Below, piece by piece: positions 1 through 5,524 of a stretch of 9,265 nt of DNA. The DNA comes from DATKCA01 sp035544675. GTDB taxonomy: Bacteria; Acidobacteriota; Thermoanaerobaculia; Gp7-AA8. The notes under the pieces were generated by a model. It did no database searches. It saw only the letters and a list, made by a program, of their open reading frames with translations, and was not told the origin of the DNA. The stretch's first letter is position 1. Each line of letters starts with the position of its first letter. The stretch is taken from assembly GCA_035544675.1 (NCBI GenBank), contig DATKCA010000073.1, forward strand, positions 1-9,265, read 5' to 3'. The position numbers were made by a program, and so were the translations under genes.

Positions 1-786
1 TTCGAGCTCCACTCCATCGACAAAGACCGCGCCATGATCGAGCCCGCCCTCCAGCTCTTCGACGCCGTCGTCCTCTTCCCTCACGACGAGTCGCTCGAGT
101 TCGAGTCGTGGGAGAAAACCTGGCGCCAATGGACCTGGTGCGACGCGCTCTTCATGTCTCCCCCCGCCCTGGCCATGGCCACACGCGCTACCGGCAACCG
201 CCGCTATGCCGACTTCATGAACCGCATGTGGTGGAAGACCACCGACTACCTCTACGACAAGGAGGAGCACCTCTACTACCGCGACAGCCGCTTCTTCACC
301 GAGCGCGCTCCGAACGGAAAGAAAGTCTTCTGGAGCCGCGGAAACGGCTGGGTGATGGCCGGACTGGCCCGCGTCCTCCAGAACCTGCCGGACGATTTCG
401 AAGATCGTCCGCGCTACGAGACACTCTTCAGAGAGATGGCGCCGAAGATCGCCAGCCTGCAGGGCGACGACGGCTACTGGCGCTCCAGCCTCCTCGATCC
501 CGGCACCCGCCCTCTCCCCGAGACCAGCGGCACCGCCTTCTTCGTCTACGCACTGGCCTGGGGCGTGAACGAAGGACTGCTCGACCGTCCCGCATACGAG
601 CCGGTCATCCGCAAAGGATGGTCGGCGCTGGTCCGCGCCACCAGGCCGGATGGAATGCTCGGCTGGGTGCAGCGCATCGGCGATCAGCCGGGAGACACGA
701 CCGCGGATGGCACCGAGATCTACGGGACAGGCGCGTTGCTGTTAGCGGGCAGCGAAGTGCATCGGATGCGGATCCATCCGCGCTGA
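1..786 (+). CDS. GH105-like unsaturated glycuronyl hydrolase, 3' part
   Basis: The reading frame is open from the first base of the window, so the N-terminus is missing and 261 residues remain. It looks like glycoside hydrolase family 105/88 (YteR-like unsaturated rhamnogalacturonyl hydrolases). Those enzymes hydrate the 4,5-double bond of the unsaturated uronic acid left by polysaccharide lyases and so release the sugar. Seen here: WCDALFM at visible residues 46-52, whose Asp48 matches the family's catalytic acid; the aromatic stretch RMWWKTTDYLYD; SRGNGWVMAGLARVL; GYWRSSLLDP; and a C-terminal GTEIYGTGALLLAGSEV closing the alpha/alpha-barrel. The missing part probably amounts to about 100 residues, including any signal peptide. 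The gene ends 80 bp before a convergent gene, with a hairpin repeat in the gap. No lyase or transporter partner is in view, so the exact substrate (rhamnogalacturonan or another uronate polymer) is unknown. The family call is firm and the specificity is not. Confidence 0.88.
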   Translation, partial: FELHSIDKDRAMIEPALQLFDAVVLFPHDESLEFESWEKTWRQWTWCDALFMSPPALAMATRATGNRRYADFMNRMWWKTTDYLYDKEEHLYYRDSRFFTERAPNGKKVFWSRGNGWVMAGLARVLQNLPDDFEDRPRYETLFREMAPKIASLQGDDGYWRSSLLDPGTRPLPETSGTAFFVYALAWGVNEGLLDRPAYEPVIRKGWSALVRATRPDGMLGWVQRIGDQPGDTTADGTEIYGTGALLLAGSEVHRMRIHPR

Positions 787-789
787 TGA

Positions 790-814
790 CGCCGCCGGGT
801 CGGCGGCGCTCCAC
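790..814 (-). repeat. TGGAG-bordered hairpin unit, copy 1
   Basis: A 19-nt hairpin at 790-808 (8-bp stem CGCCGCCG / CGGCGGCG around a 3-nt loop) is followed directly by CTCCAC. Read on the minus strand it is GTGGAG plus hairpin. The 24 bases 791-814 are identical to 2273-2296, about 1.5 kb away, and similar to 2308-2331. It lies between the convergent ends of the GH105 gene and the gene at 867-1250. It could work as a bidirectional transcription stop, but no U-tract follows, so repeat is the safer label. Confidence 0.8.
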
Positions 815-866
815 CGGACTACGTGCCCGTGCCCGAGCCCGGCTTTTGACTTTCATCCTCCAGCAG

Positions 867-1250
867 CTAACGCGACTCGTTGAGCAGCAGCATCATCTCC
901 AGCGTCCGCATGTCCGGCGAGTGGCCGGGCGCGACGGCGTATTCCCCTGCCACCGACACGATGGCCCGCAACCGATCCACGTCGTTGCGGCTCACCCCGT
1001 GCTCCCGCGCGAACGCCAGCCACTCCGGCGGCACCTCGCTCTCCACCTCCCCCTCCGCCATCATCGGCTCGCGCGCGCAGTTGATGTGCGCACATCCGAA
1101 CTGCTCGCCGCACTCCACGCACGGCGGCGGATCGCTGAGGTCGCGCAGCTCCTCCTCGGTCAGTCTCCTGAGGATGCCGCTGCGACGGTCGCGCACGTAG
1201 TGAATGCCGCTCTCGCTCCGCGAGAGAAACTCGTGTCGCTCGTAAGGCAT
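867..1250 (-). CDS. Hypothetical protein with CXXC...CXHXXC cluster
   Basis: A 127-residue protein that I do not recognise as a named family. The N-terminal third is charged (MPYERHEFLSRSESG, then RRSGILRRLTEEELRDLSD). It is followed by a compact cluster of possible metal ligands: Cys44, Cys47, Cys53, His55 and Cys58, in the pattern CX2CX5CXHX2C. The C-terminal half is predicted helical and has no cysteine. There is no signal peptide or membrane segment, so the protein is probably cytoplasmic. The open frame runs upstream to 1406, but that extension is Arg/Ala-rich and overlaps the lipoprotein gene in another frame, so I chose the ATG at 1250, which leaves a 17-bp gap to that gene. No clear Shine-Dalgarno sequence precedes it. 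It is probably co-transcribed with the lipoprotein and tRNA-Lys genes upstream. The cysteine pattern could bind zinc; DNA binding or another function cannot be stated. Confidence 0.72.
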   Translation of the reverse strand: MPYERHEFLSRSESGIHYVRDRRSGILRRLTEEELRDLSDPPPCVECGEQFGCAHINCAREPMMAEGEVESEVPPEWLAFAREHGVSRNDVDRLRAIVSVAGEYAVAPGHSPDMRTLEMMLLLNESR

Positions 1251-1267
1251 GGGCGCGCGAGCATAGC

Positions 1268-1723
1268 TCAGAAGAAGCGGCCGCTCGACTCCACCCGCAC
1301 CGAGTAGCCGGCCGTGTACGAGTCGCCGTTCGTGAGCAGCACGCGCACGAACAGAACGATCTCGCTGGCCTCGTTGGGCCGGAGAGATCTCGTCTGTCTG
1401 CCCCACGTATTCACATCGAGAGTGAAATTCTCGTGCTCGGAGATCAGCTCGTTGACCGGCTTGCTGACCGCGTCGATGCCGAACGCGGAACGGCCGTCCG
1501 ACTGGACGGTGATGCGCTGGATCGTCACATCGAAGTCCGAGATGTTCTCGACGTCGACGCTCAGCTCGACGGGAGAGGAAGTGTTCGAGAACCAGCCCTG
1601 GACGCGGGTGATCTCGACGAAGATCGGCGCGTCAGGACCGATCTCCAGCGCGCGCGTGGCCAGTCCGCCGCCGGTGGAGCAGCCGGCCAGAGCGAGAAAG
1701 GCGGCGGCGAGCAGTCGAGACAT
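1268..1723 (-). CDS. Small predicted lipoprotein, beta-rich
   Basis: A 151-residue protein starting MSRLLAAAFL and with lipobox LAGC, so Cys15 should be the lipidated residue after signal peptidase II cleavage. The mature part carries alternating hydrophobic residues typical of one beta-sandwich (VELSVDVENISDFDVTIQRITVQSD, later EIVLFVRVLLTNGDSYTAGYSVRVESSG), reminiscent of extracellular Ig-like lipoprotein domains. I cannot name a family. The frame stays open upstream to 1792, but that extension is only the tRNA-Lys gene read as protein, so the ATG at 1723 with its signal peptide is the right start. This ATG lies 8 nt after the encoded CCA of tRNA-Lys. There is no Shine-Dalgarno sequence in that space and no other promoter is visible, so the gene is probably transcribed from the tRNA promoter and its mRNA end made by tRNA processing. 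The next gene follows after 17 bp. Confidence 0.85.
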   Translation of the reverse strand: MSRLLAAAFLALAGCSTGGGLATRALEIGPDAPIFVEITRVQGWFSNTSSPVELSVDVENISDFDVTIQRITVQSDGRSAFGIDAVSKPVNELISEHENFTLDVNTWGRQTRSLRPNEASEIVLFVRVLLTNGDSYTAGYSVRVESSGRFF

Positions 1724-1731
1724 CGGTGAGA

Positions 1732-1806
1732 TGGTGAGCCCGGTAGGGATCGAACCTACGACCAATTGGTTAAAAGCCAACTGCTCTACCACTGAGCTAC
1801 GGGCCC
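1732..1806 (-). tRNA. tRNA-Lys (anticodon UUU), CCA encoded
   Basis: The minus strand folds into a complete cloverleaf: a 7-bp acceptor stem (GGGCCCG with CGGGCTC, one G-T pair), D arm GCTC-AGTGGTA-GAGC, anticodon stem GTTGG/CCAAT with loop CTTTTAA, variable loop TGGTC, and T arm GTAGG-TTCGATC-CCTAC, then discriminator A and an encoded CCA. The anticodon is TTT, which reads the Lys codons AAA and AAG; discriminator A73 fits bacterial tRNA-Lys. Length is 75 nt with CCA, including a short D loop. A strong sigma-70 promoter lies 15 nt upstream, and no terminator separates the tRNA from the lipoprotein gene that starts 8 nt after the CCA. Confidence 0.97.
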
Positions 1807-1821
1807 GGCCGGCGGCGGCAC

Positions 1822-1850
1822 AACATACGAACGGCCTGCCGAGCTGTCAA
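1822..1850 (-). promoter_or_regulatory. Sigma-70 promoter of tRNA-Lys
   Basis: On the minus strand there is a perfect -35 TTGACA (1845-1850), a spacer of exactly 17 bp, and -10 TATGTT (1822-1827, 4 of 6 consensus). The -10 ends 15 bp before the mature tRNA 5' end, leaving room for a start point and a short leader for RNase P removal. It is the best promoter match in the window. It probably also drives the lipoprotein and cysteine-rich protein genes. It lies between the divergent tRNA and receiver-domain genes, about 50 bp before the latter's start codon. Confidence 0.88.
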
Positions 1851-1901
1851 CCCTCTGCAAGGAAAGGAAATTGCGCCGTCCGCGGAGCCTGCCGTGCGAG
1901 A

Positions 1902-2264
1902 ATGCAGCGCTTGCCACCCCCCTCCCGTCCCCGCTGTCTGCTCGTCGATGCCGACGACAGTTTCGCGCAGATTCTGGCCGGAATCATCACCCCACACGGT
2001 TTCGACATCAAGATCCTCGGCGAGCCGTTCGCGGCCCTCCTCGAGCTGCGGGCCCGGCGCTACGACCTCGTGCTCTTCGACCTCTCCTCGAAGGATGGCG
2101 ACGCCGCCTTCGTCCTGGACAGGGTCCGCACCGAGATGCCGGCAGTGCTCGAGCATACCGTCATCGTGACGACAAACCCTCTCGTTGCCAGCGAAGTCTC
2201 GGTTGGTGTCCCGGTGATCGGCAAGAGCGACCTCGCCCCGCTGATGCGCTACCTCACCCTCTGA
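1902..2264 (+). CDS. Stand-alone response regulator receiver domain
   Basis: A 120-residue protein that is just one CheY-like receiver domain, with no output domain. Receivers accept a phosphoryl group on Asp from a histidine kinase and then change partners. Visible: beta-1 RCLLVDADDSF with Asp16; beta-3 YDLVLFDLSSKDG with the acceptor Asp60; the switch Thr90 in VIVTTN; and Lys108 in VPVIGKSDL, lacking the usual following Pro. The second acidic pocket position is Ala17 in a direct alignment, although Asp18 and Asp19 follow, so metal binding may be altered. The frame is open far upstream, but that part reads antisense through the tRNA and lipoprotein genes; ATG 1902 lies a few residues before beta-1. 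No strong Shine-Dalgarno sequence is seen (GGAG is about 14 nt away). No kinase is nearby, so the partner is unknown. It may act as a phosphorelay or protein-interaction module. Confidence 0.85.
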   Translation: MQRLPPPSRPRCLLVDADDSFAQILAGIITPHGFDIKILGEPFAALLELRARRYDLVLFDLSSKDGDAAFVLDRVRTEMPAVLEHTVIVTTNPLVASEVSVGVPVIGKSDLAPLMRYLTL

Positions 2265-2272
2265 GGTTTATG

Positions 2273-2331
2273 GCCGCCGGGTCGGCGGCGCTCCACGGCC
2301 CAAAGACGCCGCCGGGCCGGCCACGCTCCAC
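2273..2331 (-). repeat. TGGAG-bordered hairpin units, copies 2 and 3 in tandem
   Basis: Two units lie head to tail, 35 bp apart start to start. Copy 2 (2273-2296) is identical to 791-814: a 7-bp GC stem with a 3-nt loop, then GCTCCAC. Copy 3 (2308-2331) matches at 21 of 24 positions, but one stem arm has changed (one mismatch, one wobble), and it also ends GCTCCAC. They start 8 bp after the receiver gene stop and end 25 bp before the ATG of the large secreted protein, filling most of that gap. They may stop transcription from the receiver gene, but no T-run follows. Confidence 0.8.
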
Positions 2332-2341
2332 AAATGCGGGG

Positions 2342-2347
2342 TATATT
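2342..2347 (+). promoter_or_regulatory. Possible -10 element, leaderless start
   Basis: TATATT (5 of 6 to TATAAT) lies 9 nt before the ATG at 2357 and is the only AT-rich patch in a very GC-rich gap. Transcription starting about 7 nt downstream of a -10 would begin within a few bases of the ATG, which fits the lack of a Shine-Dalgarno sequence. No good -35 is present (GGCCAC at the expected place), so this is a weak call. Confidence 0.4.
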
Positions 2348-2356
2348 CATCGCCCC

Positions 2357-4597
2357 ATGCTCCGATCGATGGCCCTCTTCGTCGCTGCCGCTCTTTTTTC
2401 CACGTCCGTTTCCGCAGATCCCCAGGTCGCGCTCACCCGCTCGGTCCGCGGCATGACCCAGCTCGTCGGAGGCTCCGCCGCCAGCGACGACTTCGTGCTG
2501 ACGAACTTCGGCGACCAGACCGGGAACGTGACGGTCACCCAGCAGGGGAACTTCTTCACCGTCTCGCCGTCCTCGTTCACGCTCGCTCCGCTGGAGAGCC
2601 GCAGCGTGACCATCCGCTCCAGCGTGCAGCAGGGCGGCTTCTACGACGGCACGGTCAGCGTGTCCGTGGCGGGCGTCCAGCAGCCTCCGCTCTCGATCAA
2701 GGTGCGGCAGTTCGTCGGCACGCAGCCGAACGGGTCGGTCCGGATCAACACAGCCACTCCGCAGCTCGTGGTGAGCGGTGTCGGCAATCAGCAGCGCTCG
2801 GCCTCGGCGAATTTCGCGAACTTCGGATCGGCCGGGATGTCGGGCGTGTTCGCCGCCGACGTGCCGTGGATCGCGCCGCAGGGCGGCGTCATCGGCATCA
2901 GCTCGAACTCGAACGGATCGGCATCACTCACCGTCGACCCCCTCATGCGCCCCGACGGCTTCGCTCCCCTCGGCGCCAGCGTCGGCAACGTGGCACTGAC
3001 CTACGTGACCGGCACGATCGCGGGCAAAGGCGCGCTGCAGCAGAACAACCAGACGAGCGCGCGCGTGAACGTCGAGGTCTTCGACATCGCCAAAGCCACG
3101 CTCGTCCCGCAGCAGCCGGGAGCACTCGCGGCCGGGGAGACTGCGGTCTTCATCCCGAACTTCAACGACGTGGGCGGGTTCTTCTCCGACCTTTTCCTGT
3201 CGAACCGCACGCTCGTGAATCAGCTCACCGACCTGCGCCTGTTCTACAACCTGGCCGGCGGCGCTCCGGCCACGACGATCAACGCGAACATCGGAACCGT
3301 CGCGCCGGGACTCAGCGCGTGGTTCCCGGTCGCGCTTCGCAACCTCTTCAACGTGTCGAACCAGACCGGCAGCGTGCAGGCGCGCAGCGCGCAGATCGAG
3401 CGGCTGGCGATGTCGGGCCTGACCGGCATCCGGCCGGACGGGCAGAATCGCTATCTGACCGCGATGCCCGTGCTGCGATCGAACACGAGCGTTGCGTCGG
3501 GCGACCGGCTCCTGTTCTCGGGCATCGAGAAGAGCACGGCGGTGCGGACCGACATCCTCCTGCAGGAGACGCACGGCGTGGCCGGGACCTACACCATCGA
3601 CTACTTCGATACGGCCGGCGCGCCAGTGGCGCCGAGCGCGAACGGGAACATCTCGGCGTTCCAGTTCCTGAATCTGCGCGACGCGGCGCCGGCAGGCGCG
3701 CGCGCGGCGCGCGTCACGAACACGAGCGGCGCGGCCGGCACGAGGCTGGGCGGCTACGCCGCGGTCATCGACGAGCGAACGCTCGATGCGTGGACGATCC
3801 TCGATCCATCGCGTCTGATCGCCGGCGCCACCGAGCTGCGCATCCCGCTGCCGAACCTGCAGGGCGCCCCGCCCACGACGACGGACGTCTACGTGACGAA
3901 CGGCTCCGCGACACCCGCTCCCGTCACGATCGAGACGACGTCCAGCACGAGCGGCCCGGACCCAGGTCCGAGCCCGACCGCCAACCCGCGGCGTCGCATC
4001 GTGGGACGGTCGGACGGGGATGGGCTGAAGAGGACCACGTCCGAGACGCAGAACTTCACGCTGGCGCCGCTCGAGACGCGCCGCGTCACGATCACCGATG
4101 CGCCGCTGCGCTACGTGCGGGTCACAGGACCTGCCGGCGCGATCAGCGCCACGGGCCGCGTGACGAGCACCGCCGCCGGCCGCCTCGGCTCGTTCGGAAC
4201 GGGTGTGCCCGCGCTGCCGCTGGCCGTCGCCACCGGCAGCGGAACGCTCAAGCGCTTCTCCCGCGCCGACGAGCTGCCGGGGATCTCGCCGGCCACGCTC
4301 CTGCTCCTCGAGACTTCCGGCCGCCCTGCCACGGTGCGCGTGACGGTACGCTTCAACTTCCCGGCCGGCGCGCTCGTCTCCGGACAGCTCGCCATTCCGC
4401 GCACCTACGAGGTCGCCGCGGGCGAGCTCGTGATGATCCCCGAGGTGACCAGGACGATCATCGGCCCGCAGAGGGACTCGCTGGGGAGGCTGTTCAATCT
4501 CGTGTTCGACACCGAGGTCATCGGCGGCGAGGGAAGGATCCTGTCGTTCCTCCAGACGACCGATCCGTCGGGCGATATCACCATCGGCGTCGATTAA
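2357..4597 (+). CDS. Large secreted beta-sandwich repeat protein
   Basis: A 746-residue protein with a signal peptide (MLRSMALFVAAALF, likely cut after SVSA at residue 20), so it is exported. Residues about 22-118 look like an Ig-like/Hydin-type domain (FVLTNFGDQTGNVTV, FTLAPLESRSVTI). Residues about 128-240 resemble a BACON-type Ig-like domain (VPWIAPQGGV, SLTVDPLMRPDGF, GNVALTYVTG). From about 260 to 737 I see four divergent repeats, each opening with an exposed beta strand (FSDLFLSNRT 277, RTDILLQETHG 397, TTDVYVTNGSAT 508, PATLLLLETSG 645) and several ending in a Gly-rich strand. A Pro/Arg-rich linker (about 533-562) interrupts the third. FTLAPLE-R-VTI occurs at 74-86 and again at 567-579. 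No catalytic motif, transmembrane tail or sorting signal is visible. It is probably a surface or periplasmic binding or scaffold protein. Start: ATG 2357 gives the full signal peptide, with in-frame ATG 2369 as an alternative; the frame's extension to 1871 is antisense or repeat sequence. Confidence 0.85.
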   Translation: MLRSMALFVAAALFSTSVSADPQVALTRSVRGMTQLVGGSAASDDFVLTNFGDQTGNVTVTQQGNFFTVSPSSFTLAPLESRSVTIRSSVQQGGFYDGTVSVSVAGVQQPPLSIKVRQFVGTQPNGSVRINTATPQLVVSGVGNQQRSASANFANFGSAGMSGVFAADVPWIAPQGGVIGISSNSNGSASLTVDPLMRPDGFAPLGASVGNVALTYVTGTIAGKGALQQNNQTSARVNVEVFDIAKATLVPQQPGALAAGETAVFIPNFNDVGGFFSDLFLSNRTLVNQLTDLRLFYNLAGGAPATTINANIGTVAPGLSAWFPVALRNLFNVSNQTGSVQARSAQIERLAMSGLTGIRPDGQNRYLTAMPVLRSNTSVASGDRLLFSGIEKSTAVRTDILLQETHGVAGTYTIDYFDTAGAPVAPSANGNISAFQFLNLRDAAPAGARAARVTNTSGAAGTRLGGYAAVIDERTLDAWTILDPSRLIAGATELRIPLPNLQGAPPTTTDVYVTNGSATPAPVTIETTSSTSGPDPGPSPTANPRRRIVGRSDGDGLKRTTSETQNFTLAPLETRRVTITDAPLRYVRVTGPAGAISATGRVTSTAAGRLGSFGTGVPALPLAVATGSGTLKRFSRADELPGISPATLLLLETSGRPATVRVTVRFNFPAGALVSGQLAIPRTYEVAAGELVMIPEVTRTIIGPQRDSLGRLFNLVFDTEVIGGEGRILSFLQTTDPSGDITIGVD

Positions 4598-4647
4598 CCA
4601 ATAGATTCTTCTCAGGATGAAGAGATTCTGATGCGGCTGTTCTTCGC

Positions 4648-4790
4648 GGAATGGAGCGCGGGTGTCCTCACCCGCGCCCCGGACCTGAAGTGGAGGACAG
4701 GCAATCCTGCCTGTCCAGCCGAGGACAGACAGGATTGTCTGTCCTCCACCGAAGCGGGGGGCGGCGGTGAGGACACCGCCGCTCCATTCC
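4648..4790. repeat. Compound palindromic element with four nested hairpins
   Basis: This 143-bp sequence reads nearly the same on both strands. The outer arms are GGAATGGAGC (4648-4657) and GCTCCATTCC (4781-4790). Inside are four 22-nt hairpins, each with a 9-bp stem and 4-nt loop: H1 4656-4677 (loop TCCT), H2 4695-4716 (ATCC), H3 4723-4744 (GGAT) and H4 4761-4782 (AGGA). H1 mirrors H4 and H2 mirrors H3. Each hairpin is bordered by TGGAG or CTCCA. Differences between mirrored hairpins are compensatory: GCGGGTG/CACCCGC against GGCGGTG/CACCGCC, and GGACAGGCA against GGACAGACA with matching partner changes. The element fills most of the 243-bp gap between the convergent secreted-protein and zinc-ribbon genes. 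It could act as a two-way terminator or be a mobile palindrome. The rest of the gap shows nothing except a 5-bp hairpin at 4805-4817. Confidence 0.9.
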
Positions 4791-4840
4791 AGCGACGTTT
4801 GGTTGCGGCGTAGCCGCTCACAAAGTTGCGCAGAGGCTCC

Positions 4841-5461
4841 CTAGGGATCGAGATAGCGGCCGTCTGCTCTTTGCCGGTAGACCCTCCCCGTCAGCGTGTC
4901 GACGCGCCAGCGTCCGACGGAGTCATCGCCGCAGCGGTCGTGCGCCTCGAGCGTGTAGCCGCGGTTCTTGTATCCCTGGCTCGTGATGACCAGACAGCTC
5001 GAGGAGACGCCGTAGTCATCGCGCCCGGTGATGTAGTTGCGCAGCGTGGCGATGGCCTGCGCCTCGGTGAGCGTCCCTTCGCTCTCCGGCTCGCGCGGCG
5101 AGGCGGGCTCGATTCGCAGCGGCGGAGCAGTCTCGACGCGAAGGGGCGGGATCACCGCGGCTGACGGCGCCACCCTCGTCGCCGTGGTCGCCGGTGGCGG
5201 CGCTTCCTCCACCACATCGACCGGTTCCCGCACGCGCGGCGCGCGGTCGGGCTCGCCGCCGAACGGCATCCCCGACAGCACCGCCCACGCCAGAAGTCCC
5301 AGCGCGATGATGGCGATGGGAATCCACATGACGACGCTGTTTCGCGGCCGCGGCTTCGCCTTCGGCGGCGGGGCGCCGGCGGCGGTGCCAACGCCAGTCC
5401 CGCACGTCGGGCAGAACTGCGCCCCCGGAGGAATGGCCGTCCCGCAGGATGAACAGAACAT
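4841..5461 (-). CDS. Zinc-ribbon, single-pass membrane protein
   Basis: A 206-residue protein. The N-terminus is a zinc-ribbon with ligands Cys3, Cys6, Cys17 and Cys20 (FCSSCG, FCPTCG), as in many bacterial zinc_ribbon_2-type proteins. A basic Pro-rich linker (about 31-41) leads to one transmembrane helix (43-63, VVMWIPIAIIALGLLAWAVL), so the ribbon should face the cytoplasm. A Pro/Ala/Glu-rich spacer follows, holding a short repeat (PPLRVETA, PPLRIEPA at about 105-120). The C-terminal part (131-206) is a small globular domain with TEAQAIATLRNYI, two cysteines (156, 177) that could pair outside, and WRVDTLTGRVYRQR, which resembles small domains that read TGxV-type secretion or peptidoglycan-associated folds. 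I cannot name it. ATG 5461 sits directly at the ribbon, so the start is secure. It lies 63 bp downstream of DinB on the same strand and is possibly co-transcribed, although a heptamer repeat lies between. Function unknown; perhaps a sensor or envelope adaptor. Confidence 0.85.
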   Translation of the reverse strand: MFCSSCGTAIPPGAQFCPTCGTGVGTAAGAPPPKAKPRPRNSVVMWIPIAIIALGLLAWAVLSGMPFGGEPDRAPRVREPVDVVEEAPPPATTATRVAPSAAVIPPLRVETAPPLRIEPASPREPESEGTLTEAQAIATLRNYITGRDDYGVSSSCLVITSQGYKNRGYTLEAHDRCGDDSVGRWRVDTLTGRVYRQRADGRYLDP

Positions 5462-5497
5462 GAGCAGAATGGAGGGCAGGAACCATGCCTTGGTCCT

Positions 5498-5521
5498 CCC
5501 GAGGCCCGAGGCCCGAGGCCC
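5498..5521. repeat. Heptamer tandem repeat (CCCGAGG)x3
   Basis: Three perfect copies of CCCGAGG followed by CCC lie between the DinB stop codon and the zinc-ribbon start. The 7-bp period is the same as in the arrays at 7292-7397, but the unit is different. No hairpin or promoter is visible in it. Confidence 0.85.
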
Positions 5522-5524
5522 CTT

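Noticed and set aside
787..866. Rho-independent terminator after the GH105 gene.
   Set aside because: The hairpin at 790-808 lacks a following T-run, and its sequence belongs to a repeat family, so I did not label it a terminator.
108..1307. 399-codon plus-strand open frame.
   Set aside because: An Arg/Pro/His-rich shadow of the GH105 gene in another frame, then antisense of the 867 gene. It has no domain pattern and such frames are common in GC-rich DNA.
1724..1792. N-terminal extension of the lipoprotein frame to 1792.
   Set aside because: These codons are the tRNA-Lys gene read as protein. The signal peptide and lipobox start at 1723.
1314..1901. Long plus-strand open frame leading into the receiver domain.
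   Set aside because: It reads antisense through the lipoprotein and tRNA genes (GIEPTTNWLK is the usual false peptide from an antisense tRNA). The receiver fold begins a few residues after ATG 1902.
4656..4782. CRISPR array reading of the evenly sized hairpins.
   Set aside because: The units are palindromes of differing sequence in mirrored order, not direct repeats separated by spacers, and no cas gene is near.
4612..4821. Small open frames on both strands across the four-hairpin element.
   Set aside because: Mirror-image peptides result from the palindrome itself, and the frames run over repeats. No start signal or protein-like pattern is present.
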